Positions 10,561 through 25,013 of a stretch of DNA of 64,000 nucleotides are shown one piece after another. How positions within the stretch are numbered: position 1 is the first letter of the stretch; every line of letters starts with the position of its first letter. The notes under the pieces are model-generated. The model worked only from the letters and a program-made list of their open reading frames with translations. It searched no databases and was not told where the DNA came from. The position numbers and the translations under genes are program-made. The stretch spans positions 12,731,497-12,795,496 of the forward strand of contig NC_134542.1 of NCBI RefSeq assembly GCF_050624435.1. The letters are read 5' to 3'. The stretch is from Tenrec ecaudatus (lineage: Eukaryota; Chordata; Mammalia; Afrosoricida; Tenrecidae).

Positions 10561-11869
10561 TTCATATGACACATTAATTCCTGTAACTTTAAAAATACAA
10601 TGTCATATCAAATATTGGAAATGGCTGTGTTTAAAAAAAGCAAAGCAGATAAGATTTAACCGCAAAAAATGTACTTCCATTAATGTAAGAAATTGTTGGA
10701 TATGATAAAGCTTTTTGTCAAGACTGACAATCATTTTTTTTTAATAATCATACCAGGTGATGAGTGAGCCTGGGCCCTCCTTTGCCCTCTCCTTCTCCAC
10801 CCAGCTGTGCTTGCAGTGTTCTCAGTGAAGAGTTCCCACTGAGCTTCAGGAGAGGGACTCCATGTTGATCGCGTTCTCTCTCTGACCTCATAAATGCATT
10901 TCAGGTGTGTCTGCCTCTGTGTCTTGGTCTCTTCTAGCCTAGTCTCTGTTTTTACTCATGCATCTCTTTTTTCTACAAATCTTCCATTTATATTTCTCAG
11001 TTATCAACTATGTTGGATCTATTTTGGAAGTGTACGAAAAAGTCTGAGAAGTTGTGTCGTGCTGTTAGCACCTGGTAATGTCTTTCTATTTTCCACTAGA
11101 GTAAGTAGCATTAGATTATTCATTTGCACTAGCTGCATTTCTCCTCTCTTCTATTTATATTTCCTTTTAGGCAAAGTAAAATACCAAGGTTATTGTAACT
11201 CAGGGACATGTCATTTGTCTAAACTAGAGCTGATATATGCTGAGTGCCATGTGGGCATAAATCAATACTAGGCTCTCTAAAAGTGCTAAACAGCCAGAAT
11301 CACTTTTCCACATCCACACTTTGAGCTTTGTTTTAGCAGTGCGCAAAGCTCATTTTGGAGACGACTGGAGACGTCTGTGAGATGTAGCACACAGACTGAC
11401 TCACAGATGGATTTTTTCTTGAAATAACTCTATTAGTTAATCATTTATTTTACATGTACTTTTTCTTGCTAATTGGTAGAGCTGCCAGCTAGATCTGCTA
11501 AGGATTATCCAAAGTTGCTGGTAGGTAGTAGGGAAGTCCAATAATTTTACTACTTCCAGGGTGAAAATGTCATTGATTTCCTATAAATGCTTATGGATTT
11601 AAAAAGTGAAATACTTAAAAATTATCAAAGGGACACAGTAACAATGGGAACAATTTTTTTTGCTTTAATCAACTTTAATTGAACCATATTTACACCATTT
11701 CAAACTTCCTTAAAAACTTTAAAACTTCCAATAAATGATCTGGATCTTGGGCTATCAATCCTGGCATTATTGACATTTGGGGCTAAGTAGTCCTTTGGGG
11801 TGGGAGGGCTATCCTGTGTATGGCAAAATCTAACAGTAAGGATGTTGCATTCCTGGCTTCTACGTGATA
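10561..11869. other. Intronic DNA without recognised features
   Basis: No repeat or exon seen in 1.3 kb. The 125-residue frame at 10894-11271 lacks a splice-site context or a recognisable domain. Confidence 0.45.
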
Positions 11870-12061
11870 CAGTGGTTCTCAGCCTTCCTAATGCTGCAAC
11901 CCTTTAATACAGTTCCTCATGTAATGGTGATCTCCCAACCTTAAAATTATTTTCGTTGCTGCTTCATAATTGTAATTTTGCTACTGTTATGAATTTGATG
12001 ACCCCTGTGAAAGGGTCGTTCGACCCCCAAGGGGTGGCGACCCACAAGTTGAGAACCGCTG
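11870..12061 (+). mobile_element. SPIN-like hAT MITE (192 bp)
   Basis: Left end CAGTGGTTCTCAGCCTTCCT, right end TTGAGAACCGCTG. Internal landmarks are TTCGTTGCTGCTTCATAA and GGGTCGTTCGACCCCC. Flanks ACGTGATA and ACCTAATA agree at six of eight positions, an eroded duplication. It is non-coding, with the transposase region of a full SPIN deleted. Confidence 0.9.
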
Positions 12062-12254
12062 ACCTAATAAATGCCAGAACAGGTGTTGGCAACCAAAATC
12101 CCAGGTGTTGGAAACCAAAATTATCTTTAGACACTACCAAACAGTCGCCTAAGGCCAGGGCAAAATTGTCCCAATCGAGGTGCAGACCTCAAAAAAATTA
12201 GTTGTTCTTAGTTATCCACTTAATTAAAAAAAAACAAGTTTGAACAGAATTATA

Positions 12255-12395
12255 GGTATGTAGGTCAAAAGCAAACCCAATTCATTGCTATCAATTGATT
12301 CGAACTCATGGAGACCCTAGAGAGGTTTTTCAAAGTTGTAGATTTTTATGGGAGTGGGACTTTCTGCTGAGTAGTGGTTGTTGGGTTTTAACCTG
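12255..12395 (-). repeat. AfroSINE copy, truncated
   Basis: CCCAATTCATTGCTATCAAT, GATTCGAACTCATGGAGACC, then AGTTGTAGATTTTTATGGG. The head half is lost. Confidence 0.7.
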
Positions 12396-12599
12396 TATTT
12401 TAGGTAAATTAATTGTTTGGGATAGATTACTTAAGTGAACTATGGAATTCATACATTACTCTATTTTAACAAGAAAAAAAGACAAAGTGAGTGGCTTAGG
12501 AGTATCAATTAACATCAATTAACATTAATTATCCAAGGAGCACCATTATCATTTCAACATAAAAGATATTGAGCATGTATTTTTCTGTACAGAATGTCA

Positions 12600-12735
12600 A
12601 AGTGATCCCCTTACAGAAGGGTCTCGGGGAGGAGACGAGCCAGTCAGGGTGCGATCTAGCAACGATGAAACATACAAATGTATGTATGGATTGTGATAAG
12701 AGTTGTATGATGAATTATAATAAATTAAATCATAT
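12600..12735 (+). repeat. LINE 3' terminus, internally deleted
   Basis: CCCCTTACAGAAGGGTCTCG, GACGAGCCAGTCAGGG, CAACGATGAAACATAC, then directly GTATGGATTGTGATAAGAG. The related copy at 57008-57650 has about 480 bases between the two halves, so this one is internally deleted. Confidence 0.7.
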
Positions 12736-12978
12736 ACCCCAGGAATATATGTTAAAGTCCTAATCATAGGTACCTGTGCATGTGACCTTGTTTGGAAATT
12801 GGGTCTTTGAAGATGTCATCAATTAAGTCAATAGGAAGTAGGCTGTATCCTAAGCCTATTTGAGCGGTGCCCCTCATGAAAGATAAGAGGCACAGACACA
12901 GATGGACACACAGTGTGAAAACCATCATGATAAAATGCAGTTATATGCCAAAGAACCCCCTGCACTACAAGAAGATAG
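12736..12978 (+). repeat. Ancient LTR-like mammalian repeat
   Basis: GTTAAAGTCCTAATCATAGG, ATGTGACCTTGTTTGG, TTGGGTCTTTGAAGATGTCA, GGCACAGACACAGATGG follow a familiar mammal-wide interspersed repeat. The family is not named with confidence. Confidence 0.45.
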
Positions 12979-12989
12979 TTAGTTTAGTT

Positions 12990-13580
12990 GTCCAGTGTTG
13001 CTGTAACAGAAATATCCCCAAAAAGGATGTCTTTAACAAACAGAAATTTATTCTATCAAAACTTTGGAGGCAAGAAGTTAAAGTTTAGAGTGCCAGATTT
13101 AGAGGCAGGTTCTTTAGCCCTGTGTTGGCTCTGGGGAAGGCTCTGTCCCCTTTCGATTTCTGTGGGCGTGGCAATCCTCAGAGATCTCCAGTGTCTGGCT
13201 ATGAATCTTCCCCTGGCTCTAGAAGGTTTTCAGCATGGGTCTACTAAGTCCAAAGGATGCACTCAACTCTCAGTGTTTATTTCTTGCTGGTAATCAGGCC
13301 CCCTCCCTCTCTTATTTCTTCTCGCTTCCTTTGTTATTTGTAGGGTAAAACATGAGGAAGACTACACCCCTAACATCAGGTCAGGGTTGTGACCGGACTA
13401 ATGGTGTCACATCTTACCTGAATTGCCTTACAATTGATTGGCTGATCACATAATTTCACATCATGGGGGATGACACTGCCCAATCACATCATTGCCTAAC
13501 TGCCAAACCATTGAGAATTATTGCCCAGCTAATTTGACAAAACATTTTAGGGGATAAGATTTGATTCAGAACACCAGAGA
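12990..13580 (-). repeat. Afrotherian LTR-like repeat, family A
   Basis: On the plus strand it opens with GTTGCTGTAACAGAAATATC and AACAAACAGAAATTTATTCT, which carries the antisense of a polyadenylation signal. It passes CTTCCCCTGGCTCTAGAAGG and ends GATAAGATTTGATTCAGAAC. Its reverse complement matches the copies at 44875 and 51270. No internal retroviral frame is present. Confidence 0.6.
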
Positions 13581-16085
<2,505 letters not shown>

Positions 16086-16089
16086 TGAA

Positions 16090-16470
16090 AGCTTAAAGAA
16101 TAACTCCTGAAAACTCAGAGCAGAAGTGTCTATCAGAGGATCCCACTGTCTGCTGGAAGCCTGCTTTTCTGACAGGGCCTACATTGCTGACTTCATATGG
16201 CAGGGCGTGATAGGCTGGCAAAATGTCTACGGCTGAAATCAATTGTTCAGTCTGCACAAGAGATGCCAGGAGTGTTGTTATGATCTCATTATGTTGATGT
16301 ATGACTACAGTGATTACCATTATTATGCGACAGAGCAAGTTATAGCTGCTTAGGAGAGATGGCAGCAAACAGGGAAAGCTGATGGTGTATCTCATGGACA
16401 TAATCATGTGAGAAAATAACAGGCTGTCATTTGTTAGCCTAAAGGGAAGAATCTCAAAATATAAGTCAGG
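16090..16470. other. Repeat-free stretch, candidate conserved element
   Basis: About 380 bases of balanced, non-repetitive sequence with a 135-residue minus-strand frame that has no recognisable domain. Low CpG and no splice context argue against an exon. Conservation is untested. Confidence 0.22.
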
Positions 16471-17800
16471 AAACCTAGAAATACACCCCCCCACCTCCAA
16501 CCCCCAGCCTCAATATGGTAACTTACAATGATACAGGGATATGGTACTCATGCTAATGCAGTTTTTCTCAAACCCACTAAAGGAGAGGAAAGTTCTCCCA
16601 GATCTCTATGAGTGCCCTGGCCAATCAGCATGATGTCAGAGAGAAGGAACGTATCAGACAGTGCAGTGGTGGCAATGTGTCTTGAGTTTTTTAAGTGATT
16701 CCAGATTTGAACTAGTCTGATCCCTTGAGCCCATAATAATGGTTTTCCTCGTGTCCGTCCAATGTTTTTGTTTGTTTGTTTTAAATGAAGGTTCTTAATG
16801 TATTTAAACTCTCCATTCTGCCAATGCCAGGGAAAACCAGATGCCATTTTCTAGGGGCCTTTTCGTGCCAACTGTGAGCAGCCTCGAGATCGATACTATG
16901 AAGGAGAACTATGCAGACGCTCATTCTGAGGGAAAGACCCAGACCAGTCTATGGCCACGGGCCCCCTGTGACTCTTCACTTGGCTTCAATTGTCACTGGT
17001 TTAGGAAATGACCCCTTTTCATTCCCTTTTATAGTATTTAAAGGAATAATCATATTATGTACAAAACTCCTCAAAACAAACAAAACGGTAACCAGTGGAC
17101 AAGGCTGGCTGACTATCAGAGGCAACTTGAAGGCGTCCAACCTTAGGTTCTTCTTGAACTCATTCTCCCATGCCCAGCTCCCAGCAAGGTACATGCTATT
17201 TGAATTCTGGCCCTTTCTCTTGATGGGGTAGTATTTGTGGGGGTGGGGTGTGTTTGGTGGAAGTGGGGGTGGGATGAGTGTTGTTAGGGGTTGATTTGGG
17301 CATATTCTGGCTTCACTCTCTTCCTCTTGTTCTATTTTTTAGCAGCTGAAACAATGCTTATACCAGCTTTACCCAGAGAAAACCCTACATCTGAGCGGGC
17401 TTTCTCTCTTACTCTTACTCTCCCTACATGGCAAAAAAAAAAAAACAAAAAAAAAAAACGTGATGCAAGCAGATCCACGTAATTCAGACAAACTTTTTTC
17501 CTTCCTCTTTCTGGTTGCCCATTATCCTGATCCACCTTACAAACGATGGTTTAAAGATTATCCTGAGAATAAAGTGTGAAAGATCATACAGAGGATCTGA
17601 ATGAATAAGTGTATCCATCACTTCAAATTGGGAAGCACCTTTGCCAGACGGCATAACACTTGCTTCCTATCCAACTTCCCCTTTCTAATCACATAGATCT
17701 GTGTGGAACATCAGAGGAGGAAACACGTTTTTTCAAATGAATCGATTTATCTCCTCATTTACTGTGTGTCATTCAGTTTTACATACTACAAGTATAAACC
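16471..17800. other. Intronic DNA with a poly(A) tract
   Basis: The only distinct feature is an interrupted A-run at about 17431-17458. A G-rich patch (GGGGGTGGGGTGTG) lies near 17238. No exon or nameable repeat. Confidence 0.45.
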
Positions 17801-17960
17801 TAAAAACCACACTCACTGCTATCAAGTTAATCTTGACTCATAGGGACCCTGTAGGTCAGGGTGGAGCTTCATCGTCAGCCTGCTGAGCATTGGAAGAGCC
17901 AAACTGCTGATCCTGCAGTTAGCAGCCCAGCACATGATCCACTGTACTGCCAGGATTCGT
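17801..17960 (-). repeat. AfroSINE copy with internal deletion
   Basis: CACTCACTGCTATCAAGTTA, GACTCATAGGGACCCTGTAG, then CAAACTGCTGATCCTGCAG and ACTGTACTGCCAGGATTC. The middle third, from the usual GTGGGTTTC to CTTTCTCC blocks, is missing. Confidence 0.75.
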
Positions 17961-19374
17961 CTACACTAAGTATGGGGTGAATAATTCACAAAGCAGCATG
18001 AACGACCATGGAAATGTATTTCAACTATTATATATGTTAGCTTACTTGGATAAGGAAAAAATTGGAGACCTTAAATAACTTCAATCCCTAATTTATTCTA
18101 ATGTAACCTCATGCTAGGGAATCATAAAGTGCAGAATAATTTCTGGTTTAAAGTCATTTCTTTAAAAAGTACTTGAAAATCATTTAGCTCTACACACATA
18201 AGTGATAAAACACTGCTAATAAAAACTGCATTGCAAATTTCAACATTTGAACAAATTCAACCATGATACAAGGATTATTTTCATGAATCTTGAATGAATT
18301 CTAAATTATTCCTAATAAGCCCAAAGATAGAAGCAATAATTCCTGTTCAGTTCCAGAACACAAATTATAAAGCTTAAAATAGTATAATGACAGTCGCATT
18401 CATAAGCAGAAAGTGACATTTTTGAAATGAGATACAAGAGCACAAAAGGTTATGTGTGACTTTCAGTCATGCTCAGATGATCTGTCTTTCACAGTGAATT
18501 CTGGAAATGTCCCTTGTCAACCTATCCTTCTGAAATATTTTTTCCTAATAAGAATGAAATAAAATGCAGTCAAACCCTGTGCTGTAGAATCTGTGGACGT
18601 TCTTGACCTAATAGGTGAGTAAAGAGACAAAGCACAGATCAATAGTACATCTGATAAATATTACTCTGGGCACAGGATCTCAGAAATTGAAGATTGCTTT
18701 TTGTTTCAATTATCCAGCCAAAACTCCCTATGCAACAGATGAAATAAAATAAATTATATATCAACTATATCCCTTTTCGTACTATCTAATTTCAATACAA
18801 TCTTTAATGTCTTTAAAAACAACTCATATATTTAAGTATAAAGAGGGAAAGCATCCAAAGGGAAAAGGGTTATATAACTTATATCATTTTACATGGCATA
18901 AAGTAGCATTTAAATTCATTTTCCTACCCTGTGCTATAAGGGAGAACCTTAATTTGGTATATCTCGTTAGCAAGGTTGATTCAAATAGGTCATTCACATG
19001 CGGAGGTGGCAGTCCTCTGATGAGAATCATGTGTACCTGGATACAGGCACTGGCTGACTATGGAAGGCGAGAGACATGTTCCCCGCTTTCTACAGGTCTC
19101 TACTCACAATTACCTTCCACGACTCACCATTCCAAAGGCTTGACAAATATTGTTATTTTCACAGTCCAGAGTCCTGCAATTTCAACCACCAAAGGTTTTT
19201 TGTTATTGCTGAGTTAGGTTGTTAAGGGATGAAGCTTTCAAGGCTTTGGGTCTGTTCAGAAGAGAGCCATGACAAATACCGTATATATTGGATGGTGGGG
19301 GAAGAGAACTGGGTTATGGAGATGTTTTGTGCAGGCTAGTTGATTCAGTCTCATTAAAACCCGTGAGGAAGGAG
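17961..19374. other. Intronic DNA without recognised features
   Basis: AT-rich, no exon or nameable repeat in 1.4 kb. The 136-residue frame at 18807-19217 has no domain. Confidence 0.4.
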
Positions 19375-19490
19375 GACCGAGTACCGCTGTCTCACTAAGG
19401 TTCCTCGGCTGTAGTCTCTATGGAAGCAGATCACTGGGTCTTTTTCACCCCAGAGCAGCTCAGTCGAGTTTGACCCTTACACACCAGTGG
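19375..19490 (-). repeat. AfroSINE fragment
   Basis: GTTCCTCGGCTGTAGTCTC, TGGAAGCAGATCACTGGGTC, CAGAGCAGCTCAGTCGAG follow the antisense SINE middle and head. Tail and extreme head are lost. Confidence 0.6.
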
Positions 19491-19849
19491 TCTTGGTTTG
19501 GAGTTACAGGATTTATAATACAGTTCTGGATCTAGTTACAGTGAAAATAGACAAGTGAGCAATCATATGGACCCAAACAAACTACATGCATGCTATTAGC
19601 TAAAACATATGTGCCTAAAAAGTTGAATGGGACTGAAAGAGTCATGGGAGAAACTCCCTCCAGGCTCTGCTTTTTGAAGGAGGACTGTACCCTGCAGTTA
19701 ACGCTCCTGATGACAATGGGAAATGCTTGGTTTGCTGATTATACAACACCCAGTACAACAGAACAAACCCGTGCCTCCTCACAATTGTTCTTACACTTGA
19801 ATGCATCTTGTCAAGGGTCTTCCTTTTTCTCTTTTTTTATCAAGCAAGT

Positions 19850-19940
19850 TGTCCTTTTTCCTCTTGACAATATGTCCAAAGTACCTGGAACAAAGTCTCT
19901 CCATCATTACCTCTAAGAAGCACCTCTGCCTTCATCATTT
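19850..19940 (-). repeat. RTE LINE 3' region fragment
   Basis: TTGACAATATGTCCAAAGTA, AAAGTCTCTCCATCATTACC, TCTAAGAAGCACC match the antisense RTE terminal region, as at 3037 and 33958. Confidence 0.55.
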
Positions 19941-20024
19941 ATTTTATTGTTCTCATGTAAATAGGCTTAGCAGCAATTTCGGTGTTTTTTGCCAACTCCT
20001 GTGGTCTTTTCTTTCTTTCTTGTC

Positions 20025-21215
20025 TTTTTAATGACCTTGTTCTTCCTTCATGCTTGATACTATTGACATTATCCCATAGCTCTTGGGGTCGTCTGCCATT
20101 GGTGTTCAATGCTGCTTTCGAGATGTACTCGAACTTCAGGTGGAATATACTCAAGGTTACATTTTGACTCTGTGTGCTTGTTTTAACCTGAACCTAACAA
20201 TGAAGCAATTGATGACCAGTCGTGTCCCTGGCTTGCTTATATATGCTCATATTGAGCTTCTCCATTGTCTCTTTCCATGAAACTGAACAACCAAACTCAC
20301 AGCCATTGAGTCAGTACTACACTCATAGGGACCACCCAGGGGTTTCGGAGGCTGTCGCTGTTTATGGGAGTAGAAAGTCAGTTTTGTTCCCTAGGAGCTG
20401 CTGGTGGTTTCAAACTGTTGACTATGTGGATCACAGCCCAACCAGTAACCGTATCACCATTTTATTTCTATGCAAACCATCTGGAGAATTCCACATGCAT
20501 ACTCACCATTTGTGTTGTTGAAAAATAATATGTGATGAAGATATCATTGGTCTTCCAAAAGTCTCTCATATGATCTCAATCTTTATTTTTATTTCCAAAG
20601 CCATAACTTCCAAATACTGTTCCTTTCTCTGTTTCCAACTTTTGTATTTCAATAGCCAGAGATACTCAATGTATCTTGATTACATGCTTGATCAACTTCA
20701 AACCAGAGATTAGTAAATTCTTTAATTTCTTCATCACCAGCTGTAGTGTTTGGGGCTTAAATTTGAATAATAGTTGTATTGACTGGCTTTCCTCGTGTGT
20801 GGATAGACATCCTATTACGTAGAACATTAGACATTTCAAGATAGATTTTGATATTTCCTTTTAGATGATGAATGTAATACAATTCCTCTTTAGTCGGTCA
20901 TTCCCGCCATAGTAAATCAGCACACTAACACCTAGGCTGTAGATCTTGATGTATTCCATTTCATTTTTGAACAGTTCTAATTTTCCTACATTCATACATC
21001 GTACATTCCATTTATTAAGAGATATTCGCAGCTGTTTCTCATCAGTTAGAGTCTTCCCCCAACAGCAAATGAAGACCCCAAAAGCTTTATGCCATTCAAG
21101 TCAAAATGGTTGACTCTACTTTGAAAAGGAAACCCTTCCTCGGTCATATTTTGAGTAATTCTGACACTATATCTGGCAAGATTCTGATGCTATATTAATA
21201 GCTTGTACCTTCTTT
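20025..21215 (-). mobile_element. RTE LINE, endonuclease-coding part, decayed
   Basis: In antisense order on the plus strand: ATTATCCCATAGCTC (20069), CAGGTGGAATATACTCAAGG, a SINE at 20284-20466, CATTGGTCTTCCAAAAG, GTATCTTGATTACATGC, ATTTGAATAATAGTTGTATT (20762), CATACATCGTACATTCC (20992), and GACTCTACTTTGAAAAGG (21112). It covers the apurinic-type endonuclease region and the end of the 5' leader. Stops and shifts are frequent, so it cannot be active. Confidence 0.75.
20284..20466 (-). repeat. AfroSINE nested in RTE LINE
   Basis: AACCAAACTCACAGCCATTG, ACACTCATAGGGACCACCC, GAGTAGAAAGTCAGTTTTG, GAGCTGCTGGTGGTTTCAAA, then AACCAGTAACCGTATCACC. RTE sequence resumes after it, so the SINE is younger than the RTE copy. 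Confidence 0.85.
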
Positions 21216-21479
21216 ATAGTCTTAGTAGTCCTCAACCAAACATGCTTTGTGTTTTTGTTAGGAAGATATATTTTTACTGAAAAAGCCTCTTCACATGAAA
21301 AATTACTCCCAAAGAAACTTTACTGCACCTACAGCTGATCCTATAAGGGGATGGAACTTTCAACAAGAGAGAGAAAATGAAAATTATGGTATAGTGCTTC
21401 AAAATATGTCGTTTCAACTCCTTCCCATTTTGTATACCTTCCACCTACCAACAAGTACATTCTATAGCCCTCTTCTCCA

Positions 21480-21860
21480 ATCTGATCTGGCTATATGACT
21501 TGCTTGAACAAAGAGAATATGATGGAAATTACTTTGGAGTCCTGGCCTTAAAGAATATTTGTTGCTTCTACCTACTCAATTTTGAAAGTCAGTTGTCATG
21601 AAAGAGTTCTTAGACCAACCTTGTCTTGTGAAAAGACCATGAATACCACAAAGAAGCCCCAGGCATATGATTGACATATTTTTAGCCTAATCCAACAGCT
21701 AGATGAATACAGCCAAATGAATGAGCCAAACTATTTTTCATAGGGTAGAAGAGCTACCTATATAAATCAGTCAACTCAAAGAATAATGGGAAACAATAAA
21801 ATGTTATTTTAAGATATTGAATTTGGGGATGGTTTATTACATAGCAACAGATAAAAAATG
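21480..21860 (+). repeat. Ancient mammalian interspersed repeat
   Basis: CTGGCTATATGACTTGCTTG near 21487, then ATTCAGCCAAATGAATGAGCC-like text near 21706, and a terminal GGTTTATTACATAGCAACAG near 21830, are typical of an old LTR-like repeat tail. Family not named. Confidence 0.4.
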
Positions 21861-23101
21861 GGGAGAGAAAAATCTCAAAATTAATATCCTGTTTTGGTGG
21901 CTATCTCACAAAAGAGCTACAATCATTTTGAAAGAACTAGGGCTCAGATTGTACCCTGAGGAGAGAGAAAAGGCCTCTTCCAAAGTATAAAACTGTGAAA
22001 AGTAAGATTGCCTTCTGAGTATCTTAAAACCACTACAGGGCGATTCAGAAAAGAGGTCTACAATGTTATGGCACAAGTCCTGGTCAGAAAGAGTGGATGG
22101 AAACTAGAGCAAAGGTCGTCACATATTTAGGGACTAACCCTCCAAATGGAGCTTGTCTGCCACTGGGGATGCAAAACCAAGAGATGCACAAAATGAACCT
22201 GGGCAGATTCCCAGAAATGGTGCCCGAGGATCGGCTCCTCGGCATCTCCCTTGGCAAAGATACACCCAGCCTGTTCTATGAAACCACTCCAAATACATCC
22301 TTATGAGTTCCTACTCAACAAGAGGCTTTTTAATAATCCTAATTTCCAAATTCCTATGCCTATCTTTGTCATTATAAACCAGTGAAGTAGAATTCTGGTT
22401 TCATGCACAGATAGATGCCTCTTGAGCCTGGTGATTGGTTATGGCATCATAGTTACTCTGGACATCTAGGCTTATGGGGTTTCAGAGCATATGGATTGAA
22501 GGCTATCCTTGTACTAGGTAAAAGTCAGCACAGTAACATCATTTTGTGGAAGTCAATTATCCCCACACATGCACAGTCCTCCATTCACAGGTTCTACTAC
22601 AAATTTCTAGCTTGATTTTCCCATCCCAAGGTCCTCTCTTCTTTCATATCATTCCCTTTCAGCTCTAGTCATGGGCTGCCCTTTTAAGTATAGACCATCT
22701 TCAAAGAACAAAGGTGGTGGTTGTGCCTAAGATATTCTGTCGGCGACACTACTGCTGTCTTTCCAATGAGAAGTTCAGAAGCAGAGGGAAGATAATGGGA
22801 GGCAATATATCCCACAGGGACAGGGCCCGTTCTGCACAGATAGTTTTTGCATGCTCAAAGATTAGGTTATATAACAGAAAGAAAGAAAGGAAACAGAACA
22901 CGAGAGCAGGAAGATAACAATATTTGGTGAAAAGAGCACAATTTGCAAACAGACAGACCTGTATTCCAATGTTGTTGGGCCATGTTCTGTTAGCTCGCAC
23001 ATCGTTCCTTAACCTCAAAACCTCAACTCCATCTGACCGAACACCAGATTGTAGGACGAAAGAGGAAGATCAAAAGGTACAGTGGATGCATTCATTTAAA
23101 G
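21861..23101. other. Intronic DNA without recognised features
   Basis: No exon or nameable repeat. A short GAAAGAAAGAAAGG run lies near 22877. Confidence 0.4.
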
Positions 23102-23300
23102 CAGTGGTTCTCAACCTTCCTAATGCCATGGCCCTTTCATACAGTTCCTCCTGTTGTGATGACCTCCCAACCATAACATTTTCGTTGCTACTTTATAACT
23201 GTAATTTTGCTACTGTTAGGAATCTGGAGACCCCTGTGAAAGGGTCTTTTGAGCCCCCCCAACCCCCAAGGGGTCGCGACCCACAAGTTGAGAACCATTG
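23102..23300 (+). mobile_element. SPIN-like hAT MITE (199 bp)
   Basis: Left end CAGTGGTTCTCAACCTTCCT, right end AAGTTGAGAACCATTG. Internal blocks TTCGTTGCTACTTTATAACT and GAAAGGGTCTTTTGAGCCCC are as in the 11870 copy. Flanking 8-mers do not match convincingly. Confidence 0.9.
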
Positions 23301-23339
23301 TTTCTTTGTCATTATTTGAATTAACATGCAGAGGCACTA

Positions 23340-23545
23340 AAACCAGTGACTTCCATTGAGTTGATTCCAACTCACTGTGACCTCAAAGGTGTTAGAGTTG
23401 TGTTTTGTAGGGTTTCCCAGGGCTGACTACAGAAGTGTTTCACCAGGTCTTTCTTCTGAAGCTCCTCTGGAAGGACGCAAACCTTCAACCCTTTGGATTA
23501 GTGGTCAAGCATATTAACTGCTTACAGCATCCACCGATGCCTATC
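23340..23545 (-). repeat. AfroSINE copy
   Basis: CCAGTGACTTCCATTGAGTT, GATTCCAACTCACTGTGACC, TGTAGGGTTTCCCAGG, CACCAGGTCTTTCTTCTGAA, GCTTACAGCATCCACC. Near full length. Confidence 0.75.
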
Positions 23546-24529
23546 ACATGCAATAACAGTGGCCAAAAAGGTGTGAATAAGTGAGAACTCAATGAAGGAA
23601 AAATCACCATGACCCATGTGAAGAACAGTCTGTACGAGATATTTTTTTCCTGTACAAAATAATAAAGGCCAGAAAAATAAACCGAAGAATCAAAATGCTT
23701 TCATTTTGCACTTTAGGAAAAGGTCAAAAGGGACCACGAAGGGCCCAGGGCAGGGAATTCGCCATGCACACTCAGCGACGGAAACCGTGAACACCTGGGC
23801 AAAAATAGGTCTAGGGCACAGATTTGGGGTTTTATAAGTCATCTCTTGAATAAAACTTCCTCTCTTAATACAAAACTTAATATAGAAAGGCTACTTTCAC
23901 GTAACGTCACAAAATACCCTGAAGAAAACCCACAGCAATGCAAACATCCCAAATTTGTTTACAACCCCCATCTTCCGGCTCACAGAAGCGATGCTAGACA
24001 AGCCTCTCACGGCAGCGCTAAACAATGACGACCACTCATCCCCCAGTCAGGGTGATTGGTACTTCCATCATAACCAAGCATTTTACCCACCACCTTTCTC
24101 TCTGAATTTTTCATAGACCCTTCTTCTCTAACCAAACCAAATGATCCCTCCACCATCCTCCCCAGATATTTTTTTCCTTCAGAATTTACTCAAATTCTTT
24201 CCCTTGACCTTGCAACGCTTTACCTAACAAAGTACCTATGCAAACACCTAAGCAAACACCTACACAAGGATCTTCTCCATCTCTCAAGACCCAATTTAAG
24301 TGTTATCACCTCCTCTCTTTTTTCTTAGCTCTCTAATTTGGGCTCTGCCTAATTTTGTTTGTTTGTTTTTCTTATGGCCGTCTACATTTTTTACCTTGCA
24401 CTCTGTTATAAGCTTCCCTTTCCTCAAGACTAAGAACTTTCAATAGGCCAAGCCAACTAACCTTTTAAGCAATTCCCGACAAACTTAACAAAAGTACCGG
24501 CTACCAAATAAACAGTTGATCAATAATCA
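23546..24529. other. Intronic DNA without recognised features
   Basis: About 1 kb with no exon or repeat that I can name; pyrimidine-rich from about 24090 to 24440. Confidence 0.4.
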
Positions 24530-24537
24530 CTCTAAAG

Positions 24538-24733
24538 CAGCAGCTCTGAACCTGTGGGTCGCAACCCCTTTGGAGGCCAAACAACTGTTTCATAAGGGTT
24601 GCCTGATTCATCACAGTAGCAAAATTAGAGTGATGAAGTAGCAATGAAAATAATTTTATGGTTGGGGTGTGGTCACCACAACATGAGGCAATGTATGAAA
24701 GGGCCACAGCATTAGGAAGGTTGAGAACCCCTG
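24538..24733 (-). mobile_element. SPIN-like hAT MITE (196 bp), perfect TSD
   Basis: Opposite orientation to the 11870 copy: left CAGCAGCTCTGAACCTGTGG, right AAGGTTGAGAACCCCTG. An exact 8-bp duplication CTCTAAAG flanks it (24530-24537 and 24734-24741). Confidence 0.93.
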
Positions 24734-24867
24734 CTCTAAAGTGTTTGTCAGCTAATACACTACGGGTACGTAATGATTTAAAGCTTTCAAGTCTCTTTCC
24801 CATAGAGTCCTTCAGCTTTTCTTCCTTCCTCTCTCCATTTTCCAAAGGAAGTTTATCCCACTAGGTC

Positions 24868-25013
24868 CTAGAGGCCCTGCCTGTGGATTTCCAAGACTGT
24901 AATTATTTACAGATGTAGAAAGTCCCATCTTTCTCCCTCAGAGAAGCTGGTGGTTTTGAACCACTGACCATGCAAATCACAACCCAATACATAAGCACTG
25001 TACCACCAGGGAT
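24868..25013 (-). repeat. AfroSINE copy, tail-truncated
   Basis: GTGGATTTCCAAGACTGTAA, CATCTTTCTCCCTCAGAG, GCTGGTGGTTTTGAACCACT, CTGTACCACCAGGGATCC follow the antisense SINE to its head. Confidence 0.85.

Noticed and set aside
10894..11271. 125-codon plus-strand frame
   Set aside because: Cys/Phe-rich translation of T-rich intron, no domain or context.
16093..16500. 135-codon minus-strand frame as a NYAP2 upstream exon
   Set aside because: No similarity to the NYAP N-terminal region and no suitable splice sites.
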